Translations under genes and position numbers: made by a program
DNA from: Posidonia oceanica
Taxonomy: Eukaryota > Streptophyta > Magnoliopsida > Alismatales > Posidoniaceae
Direction: 5' to 3'
Length of the DNA stretch: 64,000 nt
NCBI GenBank assembly: GCA_037176725.1
Contig: JAZBRS010000035.1
Span: 47,006,001 to 47,070,000, forward strand
Part shown: positions 22,596 through 34,400 of the stretch, in pieces
How positions within the stretch are numbered: position 1 is the stretch's first letter
Layout: the number at the start of each line of letters is the position of its first letter
The notes under the pieces: generated by a model
Told to the model about the DNA's origin: nothing
What the model saw: the letters and a program-made list of their open reading frames with translations, nothing else
The model's database searches: none

Positions 22596-24664
22596 CTAGA
22601 TAGCATTCCGGAGAGTGAAGCAATTATCAGTCGAATGCCCGACGCTTCGATGAAAATCACAGAAAAGGTTCGCCTTAAACCAATGCAGTAGTGGGTTTGG
22701 TGGCGGGCGAACCTCCGGAAACTTCAGGAGCGACGTAACCTTCGAGAGGACGGCGGTGAGCGGTTCCACCAGTGGGGCGAACTTCCGCTTCTCAACGGGT
22801 GGCCGTCTCGGCCTCTGGAATTGTCCTTGCTGAATCGGTACGGCAGGATAGACCGGTCGAGCGGTGGTAGTGATTTGTGGTGTGGGGTGTGTCCTAGGTG
22901 CAGGTGCATAATAGATCTGAGGAGGGGCAGACCGGGATGCCAGACGAACAGGCGCAGCAGGGGAATCAACATATGCAACAACGAGCTTCGGCGGATCCTT
23001 CCTCTTGGGACGATTGCTGTTGATGCCATTGTTGTTGTTGATGGCGCTGCTGCTGCTGCTGTTACTGCTGGCGAGGGCCTGCCTGGCAAGCACAGAGAGT
23101 GCAGGGAAGTTGCCACTCCGCAACGAACTCTCTACGCGAGTGCTAGCTCGGATCAATGCAGTGAAGGTTGTGACAGGTTGGATGCTAAGCAAAGCTCCGG
23201 TGGACGGCTGTGCCCCTTTTATAATGATCTCGATAGACACCTCGTCAGAGGGCCTATCTCGAACTTGCGAAGCAAGGGCACGCCAGCGGCCGACGTACTC
23301 CCCGAACGACTCGCCTGGATTCTGCTTGGTTGCGATTAGGTCTGCGCGCTTTGGGACCAGATCGAGGTTGAAGGAATACTGTTCCAAGAACGCCTGGCTT
23401 AGGTCGTTCCATGTCCTGATTGCAGACATGTCAAGTGAGGTGAACCACTTGAGGGCTGGACCGGACAAACTCTTTTGGAACAGGCGGATCAGCAACCTCT
23501 CGTCAGCCTGAAGCTGAGCGAGATCACCGCAGTACACCTTCAGATGGGCTATAGGGCAGCCCCTACCATCATACTTCTCAAAGTCCGGGATTTTGAACTT
23601 TGGAGGGAGTACCGCCTCTGGGAAACAGCAGAGGTCTCCGAACTGGTAGGTCTGGTGGTCTGTGCCCTGCACTAGACGCAGTGCTTTCTCCAGAACATCC
23701 ATCCTGTTGTTGATGGGGTCTGGAATGGCTGCCACAGGTGATGGGGCAGCGAGGGCAGGGACCACGTATGCCGATTGGGTCGCACTGAGGTGCTCCTCCG
23801 GATCTACCATCACATCGCCTGGTGTCGCAAGGTGATGGCCGGCATACCCGTGCTGTGGTGGAGTGCAAGGAGGGATGCATGTGGAATTCTGAACCTGATG
23901 CAAAGGGGGAGGATAGATGGTATGCTGTGCGGTGGGTGCAGAATGCTGGAGCAACAGCGGCCGCACCGGTGCAGTGCCGGGGGGCGGGCCTGCGAGATAC
24001 TGTGCTCCCACTAGTCCGAATGACTGGCCACCAGGTGGCGGAGGTGCATGCTGTGTGTGGTGCGGTGTAGATGCAAGAGGCAGGATACGTGCCCCCATCG
24101 TCGAAACCGTGAGCAGTTGAGACGACGGTCTAGGCGGAAGTGTAGAGTGCAATGCATGATGTGCGAGAGCAGGCCGCACAGGAACCTCAGGACCAACAGG
24201 AAACGAAGAAGGGCGAACTGATAGAGCCATACCTTGCAGCCGCTGGATAGTGTCCATCAGATGTTGATACTGCTCTTCAGGTGTCCCGTCGGTGGGAACA
24301 CTGAATTGCAGTGCCGGCGAGGAGCCAGAGCCAAGATATCCGGACTGTCCAGGAGTTTGAAGTCCTAGGGCGAGAGTCGCTGCAGCAGCAGAAGGGGTGT
24401 CAAAAGCGACAAATCCCTGAGAAGGTGGGGTCAGAGGCGCCTTCGGAATGCGAGTAGTGGTCATCAAGATGGACTCAGCGACCAGATCAGGAGGAGCGAG
24501 TGTCTGCCACTGTCCCACAGCAAACTGGGGTGCCCCAGACGACAGAGAGGGAAATCCTAGCGTCGCAAGGGTCACAGAGGGGTTAGAAACGGGAGCCGAA
24601 GGGGCCGAAGCGGAAACCACCTCCGAGGCAAGGGTAAGGGGGGTTCGACGGTGCGCTGGGCCAT
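22596..24664 (-). pseudogene. gag: T1 gag, open for 674 codons
   Basis: A long frame from about 24620 to a TAG at 22596-22598. The first 330 residues are Pro/Ser/Ala/Gln-rich. Residues about 345-450 are a Retrotrans_gag capsid core (KYDGRG, ALKWFTSLDMSAIRTW, AFLEQYSFNLDLV, GESFGEYVGRW). The C-terminus has FCDFHRSVGHSTDNC, a Cys/His nucleocapsid-like motif. An ATG at 24664 (MAQRTVEPP) fits the start but needs a one-base shift to join the frame. The terminal TAG lies in AI-stop-DLIESG, where T2 has VVQDLIDNG, so the stop arose from CAG and the original gag ran on into the linker. Confidence 0.88.
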
Positions 24665-26141
24665 TGCTGACCGAGAGCGAGTCAAAACGGGGCTACGACG
24701 AGTGAAAAACGGACGGGCTCTACGAGGAGCTATGCTCGCAAAGGCGAATAGCTCAGAAGGAGATGGTCGAGCACAGGTGTCTCAGCAGAGGTGTCAGCAA
24801 GGGGAGGAACCCGAGCTCCAGCTAAGGAAATCGCTTACTGAACTCTGTTAAGGACACAACAGAAAACTGGGATTAGGAACAGAAAATGAAATGCAAATGC
24901 ACTAAGTCGTGGCATGGATGACATGTATGCTTTCTAGCATGCTCTCTCTCACCAATCTAGTGTTTCCTAGCAGGTAGTCTACTCCGGATATCCACAAGTG
25001 TACGGGTCACCATCTCAGGTCAGAAAAGTAGGTCCCCTGTCTAACTCCTGGCCCAAAGCTCAGGTAATAACAAGGTGGTGCGTTGGTGGCCTCAACCTCA
25101 CCTAAGCGTAGGAAGTACCCTCCACTAGCACCGACATGACCCCTGACAAGGGGGGACATACCGACCGACTCACACCATGCCAAAGCATCGGAGTGAGAGG
25201 CCCGAACCATCCTTCGCAGACTGATAGGTGGACTCAGATGAGAAGATGCATGCCCTATATGATGCTTCATGCAAATGATTAAAGTCTTTTATCTTGCGTA
25301 TTTTATTAACTCCAGGAGGGTGCAAGTGTGTTGATGGCTCTAGTTAACCCTAGATCTTATTTTTACTTGCTATTTTTAATTAACCACAGGAAAAAGCAAT
25401 CAGTCTCTACTATCCTAGGCATGGCATGTGCAAAAGGGAAGAAAATCAACCAAATATGGCAGGCAACAACATACAACAGAGCAAAAGGCAAGTGCATGGC
25501 ATGTGCGAGTGTCCGTGAGCATGATAGTGAAGGGAAAGCATTCATCATGTCAAAAGGCATATATACAGGGCATGTGCGTGCGTAGTGACATAGCAAATGT
25601 GTAAAAGAAAGCATTCATCATTCAAAAAGCATGTATTGTTGCCAAACAAGTATGTAGACATGCATTATGCAGGAAACAGAGCAATAATAAGTAAGCAAGA
25701 TAAAGAACGGTAGAGACAGGTAAGCTGCAAAGCAAACAAGAGCATAGGCAAGGAAATAAACGAGCAAACAAGCAACAGAGGCAAAGCAGAGCAAAACAGA
25801 GTGCAAACCGAGGCAAAGGGGGTGCAAAACCAAAGCTGAGTAGCCACGGGGCGACTTGCCAGGAGTTTGCACAGGAAAACGGGCAAAACAGGCAAAGGAA
25901 ACACAAAGGCAAACAAAGAAGGCAAATCCCAAGCAGAAAGCGAGCGAGCTAAAGCCAAAGCGAAAGTCGGAGTCTAGTATCCCCAGTGGAGTCGCGACTG
26001 TCGACTTCGCTGGGCAAAGCAAACAGGCAGGCAAGCAAGCAAAAGCAAGGCAAAGGGCATAAGGCAAACAAAGACATAAAGGCAAACAAAGATGCGAAAA
26101 GCGAGCGGGCGAAAGCCAAGGTGAAAGCCGGAGTCTAGCAA
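24665..26141 (-). other. T1 leader
   Basis: Leader between PBS and gag. 24940-25270 aligns by eye with 2520-2880 of T2. 25600-26100 is rich in GGCAAACAAAG/AAGCAAGCA words. No ORF1 of the Ogre type is visible. A duplicated PBS neighbourhood lies at 25938-26010. Confidence 0.7.
25938..26010 (-). repeat. Duplicated primer-binding-site neighbourhood in T1 leader
   Basis: This stretch (GCGAGCGAGCTAAAGCCAAA ... ATCCCCAGTGGAGTCGCGAC) repeats the roughly 60 bases next to the LTR at 26100-26160 (GCGAGCGGGCGAAAGCCAAG ... ATCCCCAGCGGAGTCGCCAC), about 162 bp inward. It is followed by GTCGACTTCGCTGGG rather than by an LTR, so it is an extra, mutated PBS. Confidence 0.85.
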
Positions 26142-26159
26142 TCCCCAGCGGAGTCGCCA
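26142..26159 (-). promoter_or_regulatory. T1 primer-binding site, tRNA-Arg type
   Basis: On the minus strand TGGCGACTCCGCTGGGGA starts one base after the 5' LTR end. This is the arginine-tRNA type found in Ogre/Tat elements. Confidence 0.85.
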
Positions 26160-26460
26160 CTGTAGTAATCCCGGTGTTCAGATCGTCCATGCACACTGCC
26201 AAAGCTCGCGTGGACCGATCAGAATCAGGCTCACTATTAGCAGCTATGTCCGAGAAGGAAGACTTAACTCGAAAACATTTAAAAAAAGGGAAAAGGGGAA
26301 GAAAAGAAGAAGATAAGACAAAATCGGAGTCGCCACCAAGTCTATTAGATCGGGAGACAAGGAAAACCAGGGAAATGCATGAATAATCAGGCAAAACCAA
26401 GCAAAAGATGCAATGCAAGGCAATGCAAAAGAAATGAGATGCAAATGAATGCAAATGATG

Positions 26461-26577
26461 TGACTCGTGCCTAGGATAAGGGCAATATGATCATTGCGGG
26501 CCAAGAGAGAGGGCAAGGACTCCTGTTACGTGCGGGGAAGGTGTTAGGCACCCCCGACACGCCCGAGAATCGGTCTT
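26461..26577 (-). promoter_or_regulatory. Conserved LTR block, 5' LTR copy
   Basis: Same block as 5245-5375, including GGTGTTAGGCACC and GAATCGGTCTTTC. In a 5' LTR it would be near the 5' end of the element RNA or in U5. Confidence 0.6.
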
Positions 26578-26849
26578 TCTAGGCTTACGCTCGCATACGC
26601 AAGAAAATGCAGTTTTGAATGCCTAAGTGCCATGAATGCCTAATTAAATGCTCATAGGTGTGCTCTAAGTGATGAAAATGCGTGCAAGGAATTAAACATG
26701 CTATTTAAGTGCTCAGCAACGCTGTCTGTGTTCCGAACCGGGCGAAACCTGGCTCGTGAGAACTCCAAGCAGTAAGCATCACTGCTCTAATGCAAATGCA
26801 GGCGATAAAACAAAACAACGGTAAAAACAGGCAATGCAGGCGACATGTG

Positions 26850-27712
26850 AGAGGAAACAACATAAAACACGCAAAACGGTGCGAGAAACAAAGCCGTCAC
26901 GTAAAACGGTGCAAGAAACGAAGTCGACACGCAAAACGATGCGAGAAACGAAGCAAGAACGTAAAACGGTGGGAGAAACACAGCAAGAACATAAGACAGT
27001 GCGAAAAACAAAGTCGGCATGCAAAACGGCGCAAGAAACAAGTGAGGCACACAAAACGGTGCAAGAAACAAAGTCGGCACGCAAAACGATGCGAGAAACA
27101 AAGCTAGCACGCAAAACGGTGCAAGAAACAAAGCGAGAATGTAAAACAGTGCGAGAAATAAAGTCGGCACGCAAAACGGTGCAAGAAACAAAGTCGACAC
27201 GCAAAACGGTGTAAGAAACAAAGCGAGAATGTAAAACAGTGCGGGAAACGAAGTCGGCACGCAAAACGGTGCAAGAAACCAAGTCGGCATGCAAAACGGT
27301 GCAAGAAACAAAACGAGAATGTAAAACAGTGCGAGAAACAAAGTCGGCACGCAAAACGGTGTAAGAAACCAAGTGGCACGCAAAACGGTGCACGAAACAA
27401 AGTCGGGCACGCAAAACGATGCGAGAAACAAAGTCGGGCACGCAAAACGGTTCGAGAAACAAAGTAGCACGCAAAACGATGCGAGAAACAAAGCAGGCAC
27501 GCAAAACGATGTGAGAAACAAAGCTGGCACGGAAAACGGTGCAGAAACAAAGCTGGCATGCAAAACGGTGCAAGAAACAAAGTCGGACACGCAAAACGGT
27601 GCAAGAAACAAAGTTAGGCACGCAAAACGGTGCAAGAAACAAAGCGGCACGTAAAACGGTGCAAGAAGCAAAGTCGGACACGCAAAACGGTGCAAGAAAC
27701 AAAGCAGCAAAG
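26850..27712. repeat. 30-bp minisatellite in T1 5' LTR
   Basis: About 29 copies of the unit described for 5640-6553, with slightly different copy order and number, so the array has changed since insertion. Confidence 0.93.
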
Positions 27713-28089
27713 AGCGCGTAAAAGCCATGTAATGCGAATGATATGCAAAAGATGCTGCCGAAGTTCAAGAGGACTTACCTTGGAAATCTGAAGCCTGATC
27801 TGAAATCTGATTGGTCCATGCTGAAGAGCGCTCCACCGGGGTCGCCCAAGTAGCTTAGTTGAGAAGATCCAACGACCGGATCTGAAGATATCCAGACTTC
27901 AAGGCAGGAGGCCAGAATAGGAGAGAAGATAAGATCTAAGTGTAAAATGGGGCCTAAGGGTGTACAAAATAGGTCCTCCCATGCAAATGGGAGCTAAGAG
28001 AGCTCTGGTGTGTGCGGGAGATGCCAGATGCAAGAATGCATGAATGCAGAATGCAAGAGAAGACTTAGGGATGATTCTTCAGAAAACTG

Positions 28090-28660
28090 GGGACTTACAT
28101 GCAATTTTTCAATAATGCAAGGTCTAAAATGCAATTTTATAAGTAAAATATGCATTTAAATGATTTTTATAAGCATGCAGAGGACCTATGTGTAATTTCC
28201 AAAACATGTAGGGTCAAAAATGCAATTTTATAAGCAAAATATGCATTTAAATGTATGCTGTGCATGAGGAAGGACCTATATGCAAAAATCAGATAATATG
28301 AGGGAAATGATGCAATGCAGTAAAGAAAATTGAAAAATAAATACCTAAGTTAACAGATTAGAGGACTAAAGTGCAAATAAGAAAACTAACAAGGACTAGA
28401 AATGCAATACACCAAGGTAAAATATGTGCATTAAATCAGATTAATATCAGGAGGACTAACATGTAATAGTAGAAAACCAGAGGACCTGAGCAAAAATAAA
28501 TACTGAAGGAAATCACAGTAGAGGGACTAATATGCAATTAATTGATTTTTTAAGTTTTCCATGCAATTTCATAAGATTTACATACGAAATTAAATGAAAG
28601 ATAAACAGAGGCAGGACTAGAAGGCAATAAAGCGAGAAAGTAAGGCAGATATGCAATTTT
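28090..28660. repeat. Degenerate 91-bp tandem repeats in T1 5' LTR
   Basis: A GGACYNAxATGCAAT-like head word recurs at 28091, 28181, 28272 and 28363 (90-91 bp apart), then at shorter spacing and again at 28524 and 28613. A 37-bp direct repeat at 28126 and 28217 marks two adjacent units; the 3' LTR has only one of them (around 6978-7015). Confidence 0.8.
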
Positions 28661-28684
28661 TGGCAAAATGTCTTAGCTAATGGA

Positions 28685-31430
28685 AAATAAAGCTACAGTA
28701 AAACACAGCAGAAGCTGCCACTGTAGCAGATTGCTACCAGTGGCTGGAGAGGAGCAACTAGGGCTGCTGGTGAGGCACAGATGCGGCGGCGACGTGCTCC
28801 GAAGGCAGGCGGAGCTCTGGGTGGCATCAGCGGCTCGCGGCGTGGCCTGAAGCAGACCGGAGACGGCGACGGAGGTCTGCAGACCTGCTCGGAGGCAGCC
28901 CATACGAAAACAGCGACGAGGGACCGATCTGAAAGCATGGTCGAGCTCCTGGAGGCCGTGCGGAGCTGGGACGACTGTCGGGGCAGTGTTATGCAGACCG
29001 GAGCGGCGGGACGGCATCTGGGCTTGCCGGAGAAGAAAGAGTTGACCGCAGAGTTGACTTTGGGGCAGAGGCGAGGAAACCCTAATCTAAAGGGCTTGGG
29101 AGCATGTAGAGGAGAAACCTAAACAGAGGGGGGGGAAGTGGTACCTGTTCTGGTGTCTGGATTGGTCCCCCGACGTAGGTCTGTCCTGCAGGAGTCGGTG
29201 GGGCTGGTCTGAGTTCTGGAAGCGTCGTCAGTGGCAGGCGGGCGTCGGGATCGGCTCCTGGGGTCGCTCCGGTGCTCACTGGGCGCTCGAACAGGAGTTC
29301 TACAGCCGGTGGGAGGAATCGAGTGTTTTGGGTTCAGCAAGAACCGCCGGAGGTGGGGTGAGGTCTGTGTTGCTCCTCGGGCCGAACGGGAGGCTCCGGT
29401 GGGCATCTGGAGGTTCGGTGAAGGTTTCTGGGGGATTGAATTGGGTCGTGGAGGCCTGAGGCTGGAGTTGGGTGTTGGGTTGATTTTCTGATCAGAAGAG
29501 GGGCTAACTGTTTGTGGTGTTGGGTTTGCACTGTGGGGAGAGCTGAAGGTGAAGCTCGGGTGGGTTGGAGAGCTGATGTTCTGGTGAGTTGGGTGGAGAA
29601 GTTTGGGATGGCTTGGTGGGTTGCAGTGCTGGGAATTTTAGAGGAAGTGGGAGTTGGGTTCTGTGGTGGAAAACGGAAGTGTCGGGGTGATTTCAGGGAT
29701 GGATTTGGCTGTGGAATGGGAGGGTGTATTGCTAGGATTCTAGACGAGATTGGGGGGTGAATTGGGAGCGTTTTGAGGGCGTTCGGAGCTCTGGTTTTCA
29801 GTGAGATCAAGAGGAGGAAATGCTGGTTTTTTCTGGCAAAGGAAAGGGGTGAACTGGGTTCTCTCCGGCTGGGATTACACAGGAAGAGGAGAGGAGGTTC
29901 TGGGTAGTGAAGGGTGATCTTCTCTGGTTTTGGAGCTGCTGGTTTCTACTGGTCTTCATCTGCAGGAGCGGCGGCAATTAATTGCCGGAATGGTAGTGGC
30001 AGGAGGTTGCAGGTGCACGGGAGGAGGGCAGCGCACGCCGGTCCGGCCTAATGCAGAGGGCATGCGGGCGCGCAAGGACAGCAGGTGTGAGGACGGTGCA
30101 TTGTCGATTGGTGAAGGCTGCGGTTGCAGAAGGAAAAAAGAAAAATCTGAGAAGGAGCGGGAAAGGAAGAAGGAGGGAGGAAGAGGAGGAGTCGGTTGTG
30201 GGCCGGGCTTGCGCGAAAAAAAAAAAAAAAAGGAGGAGAGAGGTCAGGTGGGCCGGACCAAATGGGGAGAAAGAAATAAAATGGAAGGAGGAGGAAAGGA
30301 AGGAAAAGAGAGGAAGAAGAAGAAGGAAAAAATTAAAATAAAAATAAAATAGAAAAGGATTTGAAAATGTTTTTTAAAATAGTTGTTTTTAAGTTAGGGT
30401 TTTTAATTAGGTTTTTTAAAGATTGTTTTTAAATCAATTAGGGTTAGAAAGAGTTTTAGTTTTGATTTAAGTTTTTAGGATTTAAGTTTTCTTTAAATTG
30501 TATTTGATTTGGTTTAAATGTTTATTAAACTTTTTAATTGTTTTTTAGTTGAATTTTCCTTGTTAAGTTGGGATTTTTAAGTAGGCTTTTTTAATGGGTT
30601 GCTTTTTAATTAGTTAAGAGGAGTTTTAGGTTTTTTTTTTTTTTTTAGTTTTTTCTTAAGTCTTCTTTTAATTGTTTTTTTAAAAAAAAATTTGTTTGTT
30701 AAGTTCTTTTAATATTTTCTAGTTAAGTTTCTTTGTCAAGTTTTTCCTTTTTTCTTTTCTAATTAAATTGTTTTTGAGGTTTTCTAATTGCCTCTTTTAG
30801 ATTTGTTAAGTTTTTTCCTCAATTACTTGTCTTAGTATTTTTAATTGTTTTCTTCTTTTTTAGGATTTGTTTTTTATTATTTTTAATGAGGTTTTTACTT
30901 TTGTTTCGTTTTGATTATATTTTGGTTTTTTGCTTGATTTTATAGCATTTTCTTTTGTTTGTTTTGTATTTTTTAGATTGCATTCTTAATTTCCTTTTTT
31001 AGTTGGATTTAGTTAGGTTTTTGTTTTTAATTGTTTGTTTAAGTTTTTAATTATTTATTTTTGGAATTTTGGTTTTTTTCTCTTTTGTTTTAGAGTTTTA
31101 AAGGTTTTCAAAGGTTTTTAAAGGTTTTTTAAGGATTTAGTGGAAGAAAAGAAAAGAAAGGGACAAGGAGAAAGGAAAGGAGGAAATGGGGGAGGAAGGG
31201 AGAAAGAGAGGAGTGGAAGGAAAATAATTTTTTGTAAATCAAGGAAAATGGTAAAAATAAGATAAAAATAGGAATAAGATTGAGAACAGATAGAAGCACA
31301 AGGGGGGCCCACAGCCACTCAGGAAGAAGGGAGAGAAGAGGGTGAAAAGAGGGAGGATAATCAGGAGAGAGAGAGGAGAGAGAAAAGAATAATCCAAGAG
31401 AAAGAAAAGGATAATTTGGGTAAAAGGTGG
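28685..31430. other. GC island, T-rich and purine-rich stretches of T1 5' LTR
   Basis: 28685-30230 is the GC-rich gene-like island, 30340-31130 the T-rich stretch and 31135-31430 the purine-rich stretch, matching 7450-10220 of the 3' LTR. No recognisable coding domain. Confidence 0.7.
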
Positions 31431-31827
31431 GTTTAGAGGTTTTGAAAAGGGGTGAAATTTGGTGGGTGTGTAGCCTATGGTCCCTAGTGTTGGTCCCAAG
31501 GTTTTGGTTTGGTTTTGAGAGAGTTTTGGAAGGGTTTTGAGGTGTAGAAAAAGGATAGTTTTGCCTAGGTTTTCTGGGGTTTTTGGGAGTGGTTTTGGTT
31601 TGAAATTTTAAGGGCTTTTTGGTGGGTTTGCTAAGTTAGGAAGGGTGAGTTTTCCTATAGTTTTTGGGTAGTTTTTGGGTTTAGAAAAGGGGTGTAATCT
31701 TAGGTTGAATCTGGGCTTGTTTTGAGGGGAAAGAAGAAAGGAAAGGTGTGGGTTTGGACCTAGGTTTGGGTTCAGAAGCCACCAGAAGATTCCAATCGAT
31801 TCAGCCTGTCAAAATGGGGTGTCAACA

Positions 31828-31832
31828 GCATG
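31828..31832. repeat. Target-site duplication of T1, right copy (GCATG)
   Basis: GCATG directly follows GTGTCAACA, the right end of T1, and matches 4949-4953. Confidence 0.92.
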
Positions 31833-33863
31833 CAAAATCGATAACAAAGCTTGAGATTCGTAGAGGAAAAGCCAAGGACATGCAGGTCATACTAGCATGC
31901 TCAGACAGCTAAGATGCAAACACAAAAAACCAGATGCAAGCTTGAAGTTGGGTGCTATGGTCTCTGTACGTTAGATGCGGCTGCATCCAGCGTCCAATGT
32001 AGGACGCCAATGCCTCCAGCGGCCAACGCAGGAAGACAGCCCAGCAACCTGCAACAGGAGATGAGCATGGCAAACCCTAAAGCAATCATCTAAATGATAG
32101 CAAGTATGCTAGGACAAGGCACTTGCATGCATAATTGAAACAACCAAGCAAATAGGTGGCATCAATCAAACATTGCAAATCAGGTAAGCAAGCAGAAATG
32201 TAGTACGCGGGATGCACCAGTGTCCAACATTTGACGCTGGGACCTACACGGCCAACACAGACAGATAGCAGATCAAGTTGCAAAAAGAATTAAGCTCAGA
32301 ATAAAGCCATTAAGCATGCATGTAAGCTACTGCAAATAGGTGAACTGGAGGCATGCAACATGGATTGAACGCATATCATAAAATAAGCATAACTTCAAAG
32401 CAGTAAAGCAAGTGCAGGCATGCAGGGGCGTTGGACGCTGAAAGCACAGCGGCCAACATTGGACGCTTACATTCCAGCGTCCAACACCCAAGAACAGCAG
32501 ACTAAACAGGGGCAAGAAACATGAATCCAAACCTAGCATGGCATCTAGAAACATGAAGAGAACATGCTAGAACAAAACAGCAGCTAAGCATGCAAGCTAA
32601 AGCATCACAGAAGCAAAATAAAAGGGGAAGGCAAGCAAATAGAACTGCAGGTCGTTGGACGCTACCTCCGGGTTGGTCCAACGTTGGACGCACCAGATGG
32701 TGCATCCAACAGGCCGAGAGGATTGCCCAATCGATGCTAAGTTTGATCCAAAACTGGAACCCAAGGATCCAAGAAGCAAGAGGGAGACGAGACGAACACG
32801 CCCATGTGTTCGGAGCTGGAAATGAATGGCGAAATCGGGCCACCCATCCCCTCCACCTTGCGGTCGAAGGCTGGGCCAATTCCGGCCAACCAAGGTGGCA
32901 TGCATGTGTGCTAGCTATCCTATCATGCTACTACGTGTGTGCACTAGCTAAGGGAAGTGAGAACCTAGCTGGTTGCGGCCCAGAAGGCGTGTTTGCGCTC
33001 GTGGCCAGCGTTGCGGAAGGTGGCGGCGAGGCTACTCCGGCGAGCTTGCTTGGCGTGCTGGGGGCTCAGGAGAGGTTGCTGGATGCTCGAGGGGAGTCAT
33101 GGGAGTTTGCTCTTTGCTCTGGTGTCGCTCAATTCTCACTAGGAGGGCTGTGGTATGCTGTGCTGTGGCGAGAGGATGGCTGTTTTGTGTTGGGTGTTGG
33201 GTTCCTCAACCGAGAACGGCAGAGGTTAGAGGAGGTTGGCAGGTTTTGCAGAGCTGTGGCAGGCTTGGGTGTGAGTGGGAGGCCACGAGGCGTGGCAGGC
33301 GAGGGGTGTGGACTTGCCAGAAGGTCGCCAAAGTCGCTGGTGGTAGAGAATCTAGCGGCGGTGGCAGTGAGAGGTGGAGTGAGCGGGAGTGGCACTGGGG
33401 AGGAGTAGATAGCCTGGCAGGGCAGTTACTCGACCTTGGCAACTAGTGGGTGGCTTGGAGTGGATGAGAGGATGGGTAGTAAGTGTGTGCGGGCAGCGAA
33501 GGGGACGGGAGGTGAGCCAAAGGTGGCGGAGCAACCGCTACAACTCCCAGGCCGTTGGACGCTGGTGCAGAGCGCGTCCAACGATGTACACTAGTACTAA
33601 GCACGTCCAACGTTGGACGCTGCCCGTGCCGATGTTCAACACGCCTAGGAGGCTAAACGCTGAAATAGGCTTAGGCCTTGGCTTAAAAAGGGTTGAAAAG
33701 GTGCAAAAGGCTGAGGTTGAGGTTTTGGGGTTTAGATGGGGTTTTAGGTTTGGCTTTGGGTAGAAATGGATAGTTTGAAAAAAAAAAAAGAGCCATCCCA
33801 GAGTCTAAGCAAGCCTAAAGGAGAAATCACCACCTTCCAGGCTGTCTGAATGGGGTGTCTACA
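31833..33863 (-). repeat. T2 5' LTR, distal part
   Basis: Continuation of the LTR interrupted at 4953. It ends at 33863 with GGGGTGTCTACA, giving TGTAGACACCCC on the minus strand, matching TGTTGACACCCC of T1. It carries five hairpin modules, which also occur left of T1, confirming that both parts belong to one LTR. A GC-rich island at 32950-33540 resembles in position that of the T1 LTR. The 272-codon plus-strand ORF at 32590-33408 shows no domain and is not called. Confidence 0.85.
31971..33640. repeat. Double-hairpin modules in T2 LTR (five copies)
   Basis: Modules at about 31971-32029, 32217-32263, 32429-32485, 32653-32710 and 33553-33640 (the last extended). At 32429: GTTGGACGCTG, six bases, CAGCGGCCAAC, then ATTGGACGC, ten bases, GCGTCCAAC. 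Length is about 57-59 bp in the regular copies. Confidence 0.8.
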
Positions 33864-34009
33864 GTAGGTGAATACCAAGTGGCCGTCCTGAATAGGAGGG
33901 CTCAAGTACGACGTAGAGTCGTAAAATATCCTAAATTTTTGCATCATTGGCCTTACTCGTTATCAGTTTCATGAGGTGATGTTGGTTGGGTAGGTTTTAC
34001 CCTTTTGCT
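33864..34009 (-). other. T3 3' region next to T2
   Basis: Short spacer with TACGACG and CTCAAGTACGACG-like words that resemble, reversed, the T4 region near 47520-47550 (AACGTCCTACTCAAGC). No gene. Confidence 0.5.
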
Positions 34010-34400
34010 ATTTTTGGATTTTTGGTTTTGTCATTTATTTGGATTTTGTTTTATCATTTTTTTTGGATTTTTGGTTTTATCATTTTTTCGGATTTTTTAT
34101 TTTATCATTTTTTTGGATTTTTGGTTTTATCATTTTTTTGGATTTTTGGTTTTAGCATTTTTTGGATTTTGATTGTATCATTTTTTTGGATTTTTGGTTT
34201 TATCATTTTTTTTGGATTTTTCAATTTTTTTTGGATTTATCATTTTTTTTGGATTTTTGGTTTTATCATTTTTTTGGATTTTTGGTTTTATCATTTTTTT
34301 TGGATTTATCATTTTTTTGGATTTTTGGTTTTATCATTTTTTTGGATTTTTGGTTTTATCATTTTTTTGGATTTTTGGTTTTTTCATTTTTTGGAATTTT
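34010..34400. repeat. 24-25-bp T-rich tandem repeat in T3 3' region
   Basis: About 16 copies of TTTTTTGGATTTTTGGTTTT plus ATCA. The unit is a multiple or near multiple of three, giving false Phe/Trp-rich ORFs. The T4 3' region has a related complementary array (47255-47430). Confidence 0.93.

Larger units (their letters stand above)
4954..31827 (-). mobile_element. T1: complete 26.9-kb Tat/Ogre-like retrotransposon
   Basis: LTRs at 26161-31827 (5') and 4954-10611 (3') run in the same direction, are nearly identical by eye, begin TGTTGACACC and end TTACTACA on the minus strand, and the whole is flanked by GCATG. Internal order on the minus strand: PBS, gag, protease, G-patch-like motif, linker, RT-RNase H, second RNase H, integrase, DUF7745-like ORF, hairpin repeats, PPT. 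Dual RNase H, the arginine-type PBS and the size point to the Tat lineage. The upstream ORF1 of classical Ogre is absent. Several TAG codons make it non-autonomous. Confidence 0.95.
26161..31827 (-). repeat. T1 5' LTR (5.67 kb)
   Basis: Same architecture and direction as 4954-10611. Some blocks are identical by eye over more than 100 bases (for example 29516-29635 against 8281-8400); others differ at a few percent, mainly by transitions. It keeps an extra 91-bp unit near 28126-28216. It should hold the element promoter, but I could not place a TATA box with confidence. Confidence 0.95.
1..33863 (-). mobile_element. T2: Tat-lineage Ty3/gypsy retrotransposon, split by T1
   Basis: Only the 5' half, in element sense, is in the window: a gag remnant, a leader, a primer-binding site and the 5' LTR. 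The LTR starts at 3448 with TGTAGTAATC, is interrupted at 4953 by T1, resumes after 31827 and ends at 33863 with the inverted form of TGTAGACACCCC. The rest of T2 lies left of the window. Leader and gag are clearly related to those of T1, so both belong to one lineage. T2 sits in the 3' region of T3; its own target duplication cannot be checked because the left end is missing. Confidence 0.88.

Noticed and set aside
32590..33408. 272-codon plus-strand ORF in the T2 LTR
   Set aside because: No recognisable domain, runs through hairpin modules of the LTR and opposes the element direction.
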